Source of the DNA: an uncultured Selenomonadales bacterium
GTDB taxonomy: Bacteria; Bacillota; Negativicutes; Selenomonadales; Selenomonadaceae
Assembly (NCBI GenBank): GCA_947304355.1
Contig: CAMZAX010000011.1
Coordinates: 1-64,000 of the forward strand
Direction: 5' to 3'
DNA: 64,000 nucleotides
Below, piece by piece: positions 40,873-49,324 of the stretch. The translations under genes and the position numbers were made by a program. Under the pieces are notes generated by a model. That model saw nothing but the letters and a program-made list of their open reading frames with translations, was not told the origin of the DNA and made no database searches. Within the stretch, counting starts at the first letter, position 1, and the number at the start of each line of letters is the position of its first letter.

Positions 40873-42051
40873 TCAGTGATTTGCTTTACTGTAAATTTCA
40901 AAGACCAAATCCTTGTCCATGGGCAGGAACGTCGCGACTTTCCGCGTGCCGCCGAATGTAACCATGCCCGCCAAGTATTTTAATTCGTCGTCGCTCTGCA
41001 CGCCGATTCCGAGTTCCGTGAAATTCGTCGGCATACCGATTTCGCGGAAATAATTTTCCAGGGCGTCGATACCTGCGCGGGCGCGTTCGTCAATCGAGCC
41101 GTCGACGATGCCGAAAATTTCCTGCGCGAAGTGTGCAAAGCGTTCGGGCTTGACGGTGTAGACCGTGCGCGCCCAATGCGCCCAAACCGTCGTCAAGCTC
41201 GCGCCGTGCGCCACGTCGTAACGCCCGCTGAGTTCGTGACCGAGTTTGTGCGCGGAAAAGTCTCGTTCGCGACCCAAGCCCGTGAAGCCCGTGTGCGACA
41301 CAGAGCCGCACCACATTATTTCGCTCATGGCGTGCAAGTCGTCGGGATTTTTCAGCAACGCCCGCGACTGCGCCATCACGTTGCGAATCAAAGCTTCGGC
41401 GACCATGTCGGTGAACTCGTTGCCTTCGACGCGGGTGAAGTAACGCTCAATCGTGTGCATTAAAATATCGGCGATACCGCAAAACAGCGGGTAACGCGGC
41501 ACCGTCATTGCGAATTCGGGATTCATAATCGCGAAGACGGGGCGCGGAGTCGTGACGCCGGCTTTCTTGCCGATCTCCTCGTTGGTGAGGACTGCCGAAT
41601 CGGACGTTTCGGAACCTGCCGCCGCTATCGTCAAGACGACGCCCACGGGCAAAGATTTTTCCAGCACGATTTTCTTCGACCAATGCTCCCAAATGTCTGC
41701 GTCGGGATTGGCAACGCCGATTGCAACGGCCTTCGCGGTGTCGATAACACTGCCGCCGCCCACTGCCAATATGAAATCGATTTTGGCGTCGACAGCCTCG
41801 CGAACTGCTTGACGTGCGAAACTCAAGCGCGGATTGGGTTTGACTCCGCCGAGGATTTTCACGTCCGCAAAGCCGCCCGCCGTCAGCAGCCGTTCGATTT
41901 TCGGAATGAGCCCGCTTTTGACGGCACTGCCGCCGCCGTAGAGAATCATCACGCGACGACCGCCGTGCTTGCGGATTTTTTTTGCGACGGTGTTTTCCGC
42001 GCCCTGTCCGAAAATTATTTCCGTCGGGCAGAAGTACTCGAAATTTTTCAT
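40873..42051 (-). CDS. Iron-containing alcohol dehydrogenase
   Basis: 392 residues, closest in pattern to NADPH-dependent butanol/aldehyde dehydrogenases (BdhA/YqhD). Nucleotide region: ILYGGGSAVKSGL and ILAVGGGSVIDTAKAVAIG. Metal ligands: Asp and His in CGIADILMHTIERYF, and two His in FSAHKLGHELSGRYDVAHG. The ATG has GGAGGG upstream. Likely reduces fermentation aldehydes, but substrates vary widely in the family. Confidence 0.9.
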   Translation of the reverse strand: MKNFEYFCPTEIIFGQGAENTVAKKIRKHGGRRVMILYGGGSAVKSGLIPKIERLLTAGGFADVKILGGVKPNPRLSFARQAVREAVDAKIDFILAVGGGSVIDTAKAVAIGVANPDADIWEHWSKKIVLEKSLPVGVVLTIAAAGSETSDSAVLTNEEIGKKAGVTTPRPVFAIMNPEFAMTVPRYPLFCGIADILMHTIERYFTRVEGNEFTDMVAEALIRNVMAQSRALLKNPDDLHAMSEIMWCGSVSHTGFTGLGRERDFSAHKLGHELSGRYDVAHGASLTTVWAHWARTVYTVKPERFAHFAQEIFGIVDGSIDERARAGIDALENYFREIGMPTNFTELGIGVQSDDELKYLAGMVTFGGTRKVATFLPMDKDLVFEIYSKANH

Positions 42052-42130
42052 TGAGCAGCCCTCCACTTACAAAAAAAATCTTAACGCCGAAATTTTACAA
42101 CGTTACGGCGATTGGCGCAACATTGCAACG

Positions 42131-42162
42131 AAAAAGGACTGCCAAAAATTTTGACAGTCCTT
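42131..42162 (-). terminator. Terminator after the Gly/Gln/Met-rich protein gene
   Basis: On the minus strand AAGGACTG-TCAAAATTTTTGG-CAGTCCTT followed by a T run. The stem of eight pairs is perfect. Confidence 0.85.
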
Positions 42163-42184
42163 ACGTTCGGAAGGAGAAGAGTAT

Positions 42185-42670
42185 TTATCTGGCTTGCATA
42201 CGATTGTTCTGTTGAGGCTGATTGAATTGCATACCCTGACCGCCTTGGTTGACGAACATCATGCCGCCCTGCGCGAAGTTGCCGAAATTGTTCTGCTCGC
42301 CGATATTGACGGAGATGTCTGCGGAGGACGTGTCGACGATACCCGAAAGTTCACCGGGTGCGCCGGAGTTTTGGGACGCGAAGTTGTTGCTGCTGAGCAT
42401 GTCTTCGCCCGCGAAGCTCTCGTTGCCCCACATGTTGCCTTGGGGTTGCATACCGCCGAAGCCGCCTTGGGGTTGCATGCCCCCGAAGCTGGAGCGACCG
42501 TGCATTCTGCCGTCGAGCGTCGGAGGCTGTTCGCTACCGTCGAGCGTCGGGGGTTGTTCGCTGCCGTCGAAGCCGGGACGACCGTGCATTCTGCCGCCGA
42601 AGCCGGGCATCTGCGCACCGCCAGTGGTTTCCTGTTCGATGGTGGACTGTTCGTTGAGATTGTCGTTCAT
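42185..42670 (-). CDS. Low-complexity Gly/Gln/Met-rich repeat protein
   Basis: 161 residues, no recognised domain and no signal peptide. It contains short tandem repeats: DGSEQPPTL twice (27-bp DNA repeat), GGMQPQG twice (21-bp repeat) and GRMHGR twice. The second half is Asn/Gln/Gly-rich and ends NQPQQNNRMQAR. The ribosome site is weak (AAGAGCG). A good terminator follows and the gene stands alone, which supports it being real. It may form a disordered or phase-separating chain. Alternatively it is a non-coding region with an open frame. Confidence 0.55.
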   Translation of the reverse strand: MNDNLNEQSTIEQETTGGAQMPGFGGRMHGRPGFDGSEQPPTLDGSEQPPTLDGRMHGRSSFGGMQPQGGFGGMQPQGNMWGNESFAGEDMLSSNNFASQNSGAPGELSGIVDTSSADISVNIGEQNNFGNFAQGGMMFVNQGGQGMQFNQPQQNNRMQAR

Positions 42671-42907
42671 TGTGATTCGCTCTTAAAAATTTTTTTCTTG
42701 CAACTTTTGTTTCAAGTCGCTTGAATTTCTATGATTGTATTTATACGTCCGCATTCTTAGAGCATCCTTAGAACTTTTCTCATTTAATCAAGACTTAATT
42801 TTCGTCGCTTAAGTCGGATTTGCCGCAACGCGATTTGTGCTCATTAACGCTGATGTTATTTCGCGCTGTTCGTTTGTGTTCGCGGCGGTAGACTGAACAT
42901 AGCCTAA

Positions 42908-42952
42908 TGAGGAATTAGGAATAGTGACAAATTTAATTCCTAACTCCTAACC
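42908..42952. repeat. Inverted pair of 7-bp arrays upstream of the PTS terminator
   Basis: Left arm GAGGAATTAGGAATAG, right arm AATTCCTAACTCCTAACC, separated by about ten AT-rich bases. The same AGGAATT/AGGAGTT units occur at 39745 and 52833. Confidence 0.8.
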
Positions 42953-42988
42953 AAAAAAAAGTTGCCCGCCGAAGTTTATCGACGGGCT
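42953..42988 (-). terminator. Terminator of the PTS gene
   Basis: Minus strand GCCCGTCG-ATAAACTT-CGGCGGGC with one G-T pair, then AACTTTTTTTT. Confidence 0.85.
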
Positions 42989-43031
42989 TAACGAAGAATA
43001 TTTTTACTCGGATTGATAAAACGTGGACAGC

Positions 43032-45230
43032 TTAACCGAGGACTTCAAGCAAGTCATCGGAGCCCGCTTTGACGTCGCCGGTCTTGAGCGGGCGAACAGT
43101 ACCGTAAGCGGAAGAGTTGGTAACGATAAGCGGCGTGACGACAGGATAGCCCGCCTTCTTGATAGCGGGGATGTCGAACGTGACGAGCAAATCGCCGCGC
43201 TTGACTTCCTGGCCGTCGGTGACGTGAACTTCAAAGTTCTCGCCGTTGAGTTTGACTGTGTCGATACCGATATGCATGAGCAGTTCCGCGCCTTCGGGCG
43301 TGACCATGCCGATGGCGTGTTTGGTTGGGAAGATAAGCGTAATGGTGCCGTCGGACGGAGCAACGAGTTTGCCTTCCGTCGGGTCAACCGCAACGCCGTC
43401 GCCCATTGCACGCGAGGCAAAGCCGTCGTCGGGGACTTCGTTCATGAGCATCATGTGACCCGTGAGGTGCGCGCCGAAGGTTGCGTCTTGCATCTTGGGC
43501 TTTTCGGGTTCCGCCGCCGCCGCAGCACCGCCGCCGCCTGCGCCTTCAAGAATCGAGCGATCAATCTTGCCTGCGCGGATGTCTTCGACGAATTCTTCAA
43601 AGTTCGCCTTAACAATCGTGACGGACGGACCGTAAATGACTTGAATCGCGTTGCCCTTGATAACGACGCCGCCCGCGCCCGTGGACTTCAAGATAGCTTC
43701 GTTGACTTTGGATCCGTCGTTGAGCGTCAAGCGCAGACGCGTCGCACAGCAGTCGATTTCGGTGACGTTGTCGACGCCGCCGACACCGCTGAGGATAGTC
43801 GCAGACTTCTGTTGGTCAGGCGTGAGGCTTGCAAGAGCCGCCGATCCTGCGCCGCCGCCCGCAACGCCGACGCCCGTAGCTTTCTGGTAATCGGCTTTGG
43901 ACATCATCTTGACTTCCTCGTCGTCAGCTTCGCGACCCGGAGTCTTGAGATCCCATTTCATAATGAAGAACTTAAACGTTACGAAGTAAATGACCGCGAA
44001 CACCGCGAACAACGGCAACATCATGACCCAGCCGGTTTTTGAGTTGCCGGGCAGGACGCCGTACAGGATAAAGTCAATCAAGCCGTCGGAGAACGTCGTG
44101 CCCATTGCAATGCCCATGATATGGCAAGCCGCGAACGAGCAACCCGCGAAGAAGACGTGAATCGCGAACAATTCTTTCGCAAGGAACAGGAACGTGAATT
44201 CGATAGGCTCTGTGATACCCGTCAGGAACGAAGTCAAGCCGACCGAGAACAGCAGTGAGCCGGCAGCCTTTTTCTTTTCGGGACGTGCGCAGGTGTACAT
44301 TGCCAACGCCGCCGCAGGAAGACCCGCCATCATGAACGGGAACTTGCCCATGAGGAAGCGAGCCGCGTCAACCGAAAAATGCTCCGTGTTCGGCGAAGCC
44401 AATTCCGCGAAGAAAATGTTTTGCGCGCCCATGACGGTTTGACCGTCGATAACGGCGGTGCCGCCGAGACCCGTCTGCCAGAACGGCAGGTAGAAGATGT
44501 GGTGCAAGCCGAACGGGATAAGCGCACGTTCGCAACAACCGAAGAAGAACGTGCCGAAGTAGCCCGCCGCCTGGACGATGCCGCCGAGCGCGAAGATACC
44601 GCTTTGAACGAACGGCCAAACGAAATAAAGAATGACGCCCGTCACGATACCGAAAATCATACAAACAATCGGGACGAAGCGCGTGCCGCCGAAGAACGAA
44701 AACGCGGGCGGAAGTTGCATCTTATAAAAACGATTGCAGAGTTCAGCCGCAACCAAGCCCGTAATGATACCTGCGAAAACACCCATCTGCAACGTGGTGA
44801 TACCGAGGACGGACGTTATCGCGCCTTCTTTGACGCTGGGGTCAATCGAGCCGTCCGCATGAAGCGAGCCGTCGAGACCGAGGAAGACGTGAATTGTCGT
44901 CAAAAGGACGAGATAGAAAATTGCTGCGCCGAGAACGGCGATACCTTTTTCTTTTTTCGCCATGCCGAGGGCGACTGCCAACGCGAAAATCAACGGCAAG
45001 TTGCCGAAGATCGCGCCGCCGACGTTTGAAAGAATAAGCATGAAACTGAACAGCGCACTGCCGGGGTGAAGTGTCGACTCCAAGCCGTAAGCCGCGATTG
45101 TCGTCGGGTTCGAGAACGAGGCACCGATACCCAACAACACGCCGGCGAACGGCAACACGGCAATCGGCAGGAACAATGACTTACCGATCTGTTGCGCTAC
45201 GGCAAATGCCGAACCGCCTCCGTCACTCAT
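43032..45230 (-). CDS. PTS glucose/N-acetylglucosamine permease EIICBA
   Basis: 732-residue sugar transporter and phosphotransferase. EIIC (about 1-420) has multiple membrane helices, starting FAVAQQIGKSLFLPIAVLPF and including the FLTGITEPIEFTFLF signature. EIIB follows with its phosphocysteine in TEIDCCATRLRLTL (about 480). EIIA (about 590-720) has the active histidine in EGAELLMHIGIDTVKLNG. A Gly/Ala linker (GAGGGGAAAAAEPEKPK) joins B and A. Glucose or GlcNAc specificity cannot be told from motifs. It has its own promoter and a long leader. Confidence 0.92.
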   Translation of the reverse strand: MSDGGGSAFAVAQQIGKSLFLPIAVLPFAGVLLGIGASFSNPTTIAAYGLESTLHPGSALFSFMLILSNVGGAIFGNLPLIFALAVALGMAKKEKGIAVLGAAIFYLVLLTTIHVFLGLDGSLHADGSIDPSVKEGAITSVLGITTLQMGVFAGIITGLVAAELCNRFYKMQLPPAFSFFGGTRFVPIVCMIFGIVTGVILYFVWPFVQSGIFALGGIVQAAGYFGTFFFGCCERALIPFGLHHIFYLPFWQTGLGGTAVIDGQTVMGAQNIFFAELASPNTEHFSVDAARFLMGKFPFMMAGLPAAALAMYTCARPEKKKAAGSLLFSVGLTSFLTGITEPIEFTFLFLAKELFAIHVFFAGCSFAACHIMGIAMGTTFSDGLIDFILYGVLPGNSKTGWVMMLPLFAVFAVIYFVTFKFFIMKWDLKTPGREADDEEVKMMSKADYQKATGVGVAGGGAGSAALASLTPDQQKSATILSGVGGVDNVTEIDCCATRLRLTLNDGSKVNEAILKSTGAGGVVIKGNAIQVIYGPSVTIVKANFEEFVEDIRAGKIDRSILEGAGGGGAAAAAEPEKPKMQDATFGAHLTGHMMLMNEVPDDGFASRAMGDGVAVDPTEGKLVAPSDGTITLIFPTKHAIGMVTPEGAELLMHIGIDTVKLNGENFEVHVTDGQEVKRGDLLVTFDIPAIKKAGYPVVTPLIVTNSSAYGTVRPLKTGDVKAGSDDLLEVLG

Positions 45231-45342
45231 GTTTTAACCTCCTTAGATGTTGACAGAAAAAAATCCCTCCGAGTTGAAAAATATCCTCCTTCCAATATGT
45301 TTTGTTTCCGGATCTTAGACCCACCCTTACCCTTCTTGCAAA

Positions 45343-45370
45343 AGGAGGATGCCCTTTGCGAGCCTCCTCC
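45343..45370 (-). promoter_or_regulatory. Hairpin in the PTS mRNA leader
   Basis: In the roughly 160-nt leader, GGAGGA and TCCTCC can pair (with an inner GC/GC pair) and are followed by TTTT. The arms resemble ribosome-site sequence and its complement. It could be an attenuator. I do not see a clear LicT/SacY-type antiterminator site. Confidence 0.4.
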
Positions 45371-45391
45371 TCATTGCAGAATATTTTTGAA

Positions 45392-45420
45392 ATTATACCC
45401 GACGAAAAATCGTTTGTCTA
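45392..45420 (-). promoter_or_regulatory. PTS gene promoter
   Basis: TAGACA, 17 bases, TATAAT on the minus strand. This leaves an untranslated leader of about 155 nt before the start codon. Confidence 0.7.
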
Positions 45421-45446
45421 CCGATTTGTCAAAGTAATTTTTGCAC

Positions 45447-46772
45447 TTAACGGCAACGGTAGCGGAATTTCTGTCCGGCATTGTCTTGCGCAATTTCGTA
45501 CAGTTCGGGGAAATCCGCAACGAAGTCACGCAGTTGGTGATAGCCGAAATCTTTTATGCCGTAGCCGAGATGTTTGCGTTTAATCGCCTGACCCGCGTAA
45601 TTGAGCAGGGAAAAGCCCGCGTCGTCGCTGTGAGCCGCAGCCGCCTCGCGCAAGATGTCATGCAGGCGATTGAGTCTGTCGTCGGAAATTTTTTTTGACG
45701 CGGACATGCGGCAACGGTAGAAAAATTTTTTCTGCTCCTTGCGAATTTCGTAGCGGTCGGGGAAAGCGCAAACGAACTTTTGCAACGTGCTGTAGCCCAA
45801 GCTCCTTATGCCGAAGCCGATTTTTTGTTTGCCGATTGAATTGCCGGCAAAGCTCAAATCCGTGAAGCCCGTCGCGTCAACGTGCGTCTCCGCCGTCTTG
45901 CGCAAAATGCCGTGGAGCATTTCAAGTCTGTCGTCGGAAATTTCCTTCGGTTCGGGCGCGCGGCAACGCAGGAAAACTTTGTGCTCGTTCTTTTGCACTT
46001 CGTAAAGATTCGCGAAAGCGGCAAGAAATTTTTGCAAAGAGCCGTAGCCAAAATTTTTTATGCCGGCACCGAGCTTTTGGGTCACGTAGCCGCCGACCGA
46101 ACACAGATTGGCGAAACCGTCTTCGTTCGCGTAAACTTCCACGGCCTCGCGCAGAGCGTCATGCAAAGGTTGCAAGTCTTTCTTTTCAGCGGTCAAAGGA
46201 GCTTGCGAAGTTATCGGCACGACCTTTGTCTTTGTCGACGCAGGAGCTTTATCCTCGACGAACAGCGACATCTGCGCGGACGACTTTGCCTGCGCGGGCG
46301 GATTTTTTTTGACGACTTTGGGCGGCTGAAAGGACGGGACTGCGACGGGCGCGGACAAGTCGATAAACTCATTGCAGGCGGCGCGAAAAGAATTCGACAC
46401 TTGCCCGCCGCCAAGCCCAATGACAGTCATGCCGCCTTCGCGCAGGCGTATGGCAAGCGGCGTGAAGTCGCTGTCGTTTGAAACCAGCGCGAAGACCTCC
46501 GCCTTGCCGTCATGGAGCACGTCCATTGCGTCAATCGTCAAAGACATATCGGTCGCGTTTTTGCCCGTCACGAAGTCGGGTTGTTGAACGGCGCGCAGAG
46601 AAAAGCTCAAAATGCAATCGTTCCAGCCGTGCAGAGAAATTTTTTCCCAGTTGCCATAGATTCTACGGATAAAAATTTCGCCGCGACGTTCCAGCACGTC
46701 AAAAATTTGCTTGCCAAATTTCGCTGAAATATTATCTGCGTCGATGAAGAGTGCGATTTTTTTTGCCGTCAT
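45447..46772 (-). CDS. NYN-domain nuclease with three OST-HTH (LOTUS) domains
   Basis: 441 residues. The N-terminal NYN/LabA-like PIN-fold domain (1-140) has the acidic residues in IALFIDADNIS, NATDMSLTIDAMD and FALVSNDSDFTPLAIRLRE. After a Pro/Lys/Ala linker come three OST-HTH repeats at about 203-275, 283-355 and 362-441. Each follows LHxxLRxA, GF..L, AG..I..K.G.GI...GY..L..F, ending in YEI...FRYRCR. NYN domains cleave RNA and OST-HTH domains bind RNA (G-rich or G-quadruplex). Bacterial proteins usually have one OST-HTH domain. The gene follows a 91-residue protein gene by 9 bp. Confidence 0.88.
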   Translation of the reverse strand: MTAKKIALFIDADNISAKFGKQIFDVLERRGEIFIRRIYGNWEKISLHGWNDCILSFSLRAVQQPDFVTGKNATDMSLTIDAMDVLHDGKAEVFALVSNDSDFTPLAIRLREGGMTVIGLGGGQVSNSFRAACNEFIDLSAPVAVPSFQPPKVVKKNPPAQAKSSAQMSLFVEDKAPASTKTKVVPITSQAPLTAEKKDLQPLHDALREAVEVYANEDGFANLCSVGGYVTQKLGAGIKNFGYGSLQKFLAAFANLYEVQKNEHKVFLRCRAPEPKEISDDRLEMLHGILRKTAETHVDATGFTDLSFAGNSIGKQKIGFGIRSLGYSTLQKFVCAFPDRYEIRKEQKKFFYRCRMSASKKISDDRLNRLHDILREAAAAHSDDAGFSLLNYAGQAIKRKHLGYGIKDFGYHQLRDFVADFPELYEIAQDNAGQKFRYRCR

Positions 46773-46781
46773 GGAAAAACC

Positions 46782-47057
46782 TCAGTAGCAGTCGAAAGCA
46801 CGAATCGCGCCGAATTGGATGAAGTTGCCCGCCTCGACGGGGTCGCCTTCGGTTATCGCCTGTTCGACGGCGGGCAGATCGTCTGCCGCGATTTGAATTC
46901 GTTCCGCGCCGTATTCCTCTTTGACTTTCTTCCAGAGATTCTTGCGCGAAGTCTTCGTGTCCTTGTACACCGCGTGATTGTAAAAGATATTCATGGACGC
47001 TTCGCTTTTGGCGGCGTCGCAGTTGAAAAAGATAAACACTTTGCCGGGTTTGGCCAT
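46782..47057 (-). CDS. Small conserved protein of unknown function, 91 residues
   Basis: Begins AKPGKVFIFFNCDAAKSEAS and has a C-terminal helical part ending VEAGNFIQFGAIRAFDCY. No family recognised. ATG after AAAGGAG. It has an extended -10 promoter and heads a two-gene unit with the NYN/OST-HTH protein, so it may modulate or accompany that nuclease. Confidence 0.75.
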   Translation of the reverse strand: MAKPGKVFIFFNCDAAKSEASMNIFYNHAVYKDTKTSRKNLWKKVKEEYGAERIQIAADDLPAVEQAITEGDPVEAGNFIQFGAIRAFDCY

Positions 47058-47096
47058 TCTATAAAAACTCCTTTCAAATTTTTGGGCACCGCCGCG

Positions 47097-47105
47097 ATTA
47101 TAACA
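47097..47105 (-). promoter_or_regulatory. Extended -10 promoter of the 91-residue protein / NYN unit
   Basis: TGTTATAAT on the minus strand, 40 bp before the ATG, adjacent to a 7-bp array. Confidence 0.5.
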
Positions 47106-47109
47106 ATTT

Positions 47110-47147
47110 AAGGGACTAGGGACAAGGGACTAGGGACTAGGTACAAG
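47110..47147. repeat. 7-bp array in the divergent promoter region at 47.1 kb
   Basis: AAGGGAC, TAGGGAC, AAGGGAC, TAGGGAC, TAGGTAC, AAG: about five units between the divergent promoters of the 91-residue protein and aldo/keto reductase genes. This is one of the few arrays not next to a stop codon. Confidence 0.88.
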
Positions 47148-47154
47148 ATTTTTC

Positions 47155-47183
47155 TTGACATTGAGTCGGCTCGAACATTTAAT
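47155..47183 (+). promoter_or_regulatory. Promoter of the aldo/keto reductase gene
   Basis: Consensus TTGACA, 17 bases, TTTAAT, about 40 bp before the start codon. Confidence 0.7.
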
Positions 47184-47224
47184 ATCGGGCAAACAACAAA
47201 ATTTTTGTCAAGGAGTTGGAAGTT

Positions 47225-48217
47225 ATGCAGTATGTAAAGTTCGGCAACACGGGCATGGACGTTTCGCGCATCTGCCTCGGCATGATGAGTTTCGGCAAGC
47301 CCGGCAAAGAAAACGGCGTATTCCCATGGGCAAAGACGTTTGAAGACGGCAAGGAAATTTTCAAGCGGGCGATTGACTTGGGCATCAATTACTTCGACAC
47401 GGCGAACGTTTACCAGATGGGCTCAAGCGAAGAGATTACCGGCCGCTACATCAAGGAATTCGGGCTCGACCGCGACGAGATTGTCGTTGCCACGAAAGTC
47501 AACTTTGAAATGCGCCCCGGGCGTCCGAACGGCGGCGGTTTGTCGCGCAAAAATATCATGGCGGAAATTGACCACAGCTTGAAGCGTCTGCAACTCGATT
47601 ACGTCGACGTTTACCAGATTCACCGCCTTGACCCGCTCACGCCCCCCGAAGAAATCATGGAGGCTTTGCACGACGTTGTTAAGAGCGGCAAGGCTCGGTA
47701 TATCGGCGCGTCGACGATTTTCGCTTGGCAACTCGAACGCCTGCAGAATATCGCGGAGACTCACGGCTGGACAAAGTTCGCGTCGTTGCAACCGCAGTAC
47801 AATCTGATTTACCGCGAAGAGGAACGCGAAATTATGCCGCTGTGCACGGACAGGAAAATGGCAGTCGCGCCATGGTCGCCGTTGGCAGGAGGACGTTGCG
47901 CACACCCGTGGGGCACGAAGACCGCCCGCAACGCTGTCGACGAAGTGTCGCCTATGGTTTGGAGCAAAACTGATGACGTTGATAAAGTCGTCGTCGACAA
48001 CCTGGAGCAGGTCGCGAAGGAACTCGGCTATTCAATGGCGCAAACGGCTTTGGCTTGGATGCTCGGCAAACCATTTATCACCGCGCCGATTGTCGGCACA
48101 ACGAACGTCCGCCACATTGAGGAGGCAGTTTTCGCGCTCGACATCAAACTCGACGACGAAACTGTCAAACGGCTTGAAGCACCCTACGTCCCGCACATCA
48201 AGACAGGAGCGTTTTAA
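47225..48217 (+). CDS. Aldo/keto reductase
   Basis: 330 residues, NADPH-dependent TIM-barrel oxidoreductase. Catalytic Asp and Tyr lie in YFDTANVYQMGSSEEITGRY, Lys in IVVATKVNF, His in VYQIHRLDP, and the cofactor end in APIVGTTNVRHIEEAV. It resembles the YajO/general stress 69 group. The start is ATG at 47225, 9 bases after AAGGAG; the in-frame TTG nine bases upstream is too close. Followed by a broken hydrolase gene without a gap. Confidence 0.92.
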   Translation: MQYVKFGNTGMDVSRICLGMMSFGKPGKENGVFPWAKTFEDGKEIFKRAIDLGINYFDTANVYQMGSSEEITGRYIKEFGLDRDEIVVATKVNFEMRPGRPNGGGLSRKNIMAEIDHSLKRLQLDYVDVYQIHRLDPLTPPEEIMEALHDVVKSGKARYIGASTIFAWQLERLQNIAETHGWTKFASLQPQYNLIYREEEREIMPLCTDRKMAVAPWSPLAGGRCAHPWGTKTARNAVDEVSPMVWSKTDDVDKVVVDNLEQVAKELGYSMAQTALAWMLGKPFITAPIVGTTNVRHIEEAVFALDIKLDDETVKRLEAPYVPHIKTGAF

Positions 48218-49324
48218 ATGAAGAAAAAATTTTTGGCAACACTGGCGGCGGGCTTGATAGCGTTCGGCTCGCTCGGCGCGGTCGACGCAGCAAAACCGAT
48301 TACGATTCAAGAGCAAGGTTCCTTCACCGTGGGCGGCACATATAAAGAGCGTCCGGGAAAATTTTCGCAAGAAAACTTCGTGGCGGAAGACGGGCAACGA
48401 GCCTATGGCGATTTTGCCTATGTGGAATACCAAAAACCTGTAAACGCCAAAAAGTTGCCCCTAATTTTCCAGCACGGGGGAGCGCAGTCGAAACGCACTT
48501 GGGAATCCGGTCCCGACGGTCGCGAAGGCTTTAATACCATGTTCGTGCGTGCCGGCTATTCGGTTTATTTGATTGACCAGCCAAGGAGCGGCGAAGCGAA
48601 TCTCTCCACGGAGGCTGTAACTCCCGATACACCTTGGGCAAGCAATCCCATGTACGGCGACAAGACTCTTTATGTGCTGTCTCGTATAGGTCATTACGAC
48701 GCGGCGGGCAACCCCGTTCCCAACGCACAGTTCCCTAAAGGCGAAAAAAATTATCAAGCATTTCAGCAGAGTTAGACGATTGGCTCCGGTCCCTTGGATA
48801 ATGATTTGAACGCCGACGTTCTTGCCGAGTTGGTGAACCGACAAAAAGACGGCGCGATTTTAGTGACGCATAGCATGGGCGGTACTATCGGCTGGCGTAC
48901 AGCCATTCGCACGAATAAGGTACGAGCGATTATTGCCTACGAACCGGGCGGCACGCCATTCGTTTTCCCGGAAACGGAAATGCCTAAAATTACCGAAGCG
49001 CGTTTCAAGGCACTGTCCGCGTCCGCCATGGGCGTTCCGATGAACGATTTTTTAAAGCTTACCAAAATTCCTATAGTGCTTTATTACGGCGACTATATCA
49101 ATCTTGGCTCGGAAAACGTCGGCGAAGACAAATGGGGCACCGAATACGCTATGGCTGAGCAATTTGTAGCAGCAATCAACAGACACGGCGGCGATGCAAC
49201 GCTTGTACATTTGCCGAAAATCGGAATCAAGGGTAATTCGCATTTTCTGATTCAAGAGCAAAACAACGAGGAAATTATGAAGTTGGCACTTACCTGGCTT
49301 AAGTCGAAAGGACTTGATAAATAA
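48218..49324 (+). pseudogene. Exported alpha/beta hydrolase interrupted by one amber codon
   Basis: Two halves lie in the same frame, separated by a TAG at 48773-48775. The first has a signal peptide (FLATLAAGLIAFGSLGAVDA) and PLIFQHGGAQSKRTW. The second has the nucleophile elbow ILVTHSMGGTIGW, IPIVLYYGDY with the acid, and GIKGNSHFLIQEQNN with the histidine. Reading through TAG gives YQAFQQS-X-TIGSGPLDNDL, which fits the family without any gap. So a single base change, probably from TGG, broke the gene. The second half also has ribosome-like spacing but no obvious site. Intact length would be about 368 residues. Confidence 0.85.

Larger units (their letters stand above)
42671..43031. other. 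361-bp intergenic region
   Basis: Contains the upstream region of the repeat-protein gene, a stretch from about 42780 to 42900 in which I see no gene or clear promoter, a 7-bp array with inverted arms (42908-42952), and the terminator of the PTS gene. Confidence 0.6.

Noticed and set aside
42671-43031. Search for a tRNA or small RNA gene in the largest empty stretch
   Set aside because: No cloverleaf or TTCRANYC-type T-loop was found; apart from the array and terminator it looks like ordinary spacer.
48773-48775. Amber codon in the hydrolase considered as pyrrolysine or other recoding
   Set aside because: The residue is not at the catalytic site and the family is not known to use a special amino acid. 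No pyl genes are visible. A TGG-to-TAG change explains it more simply.
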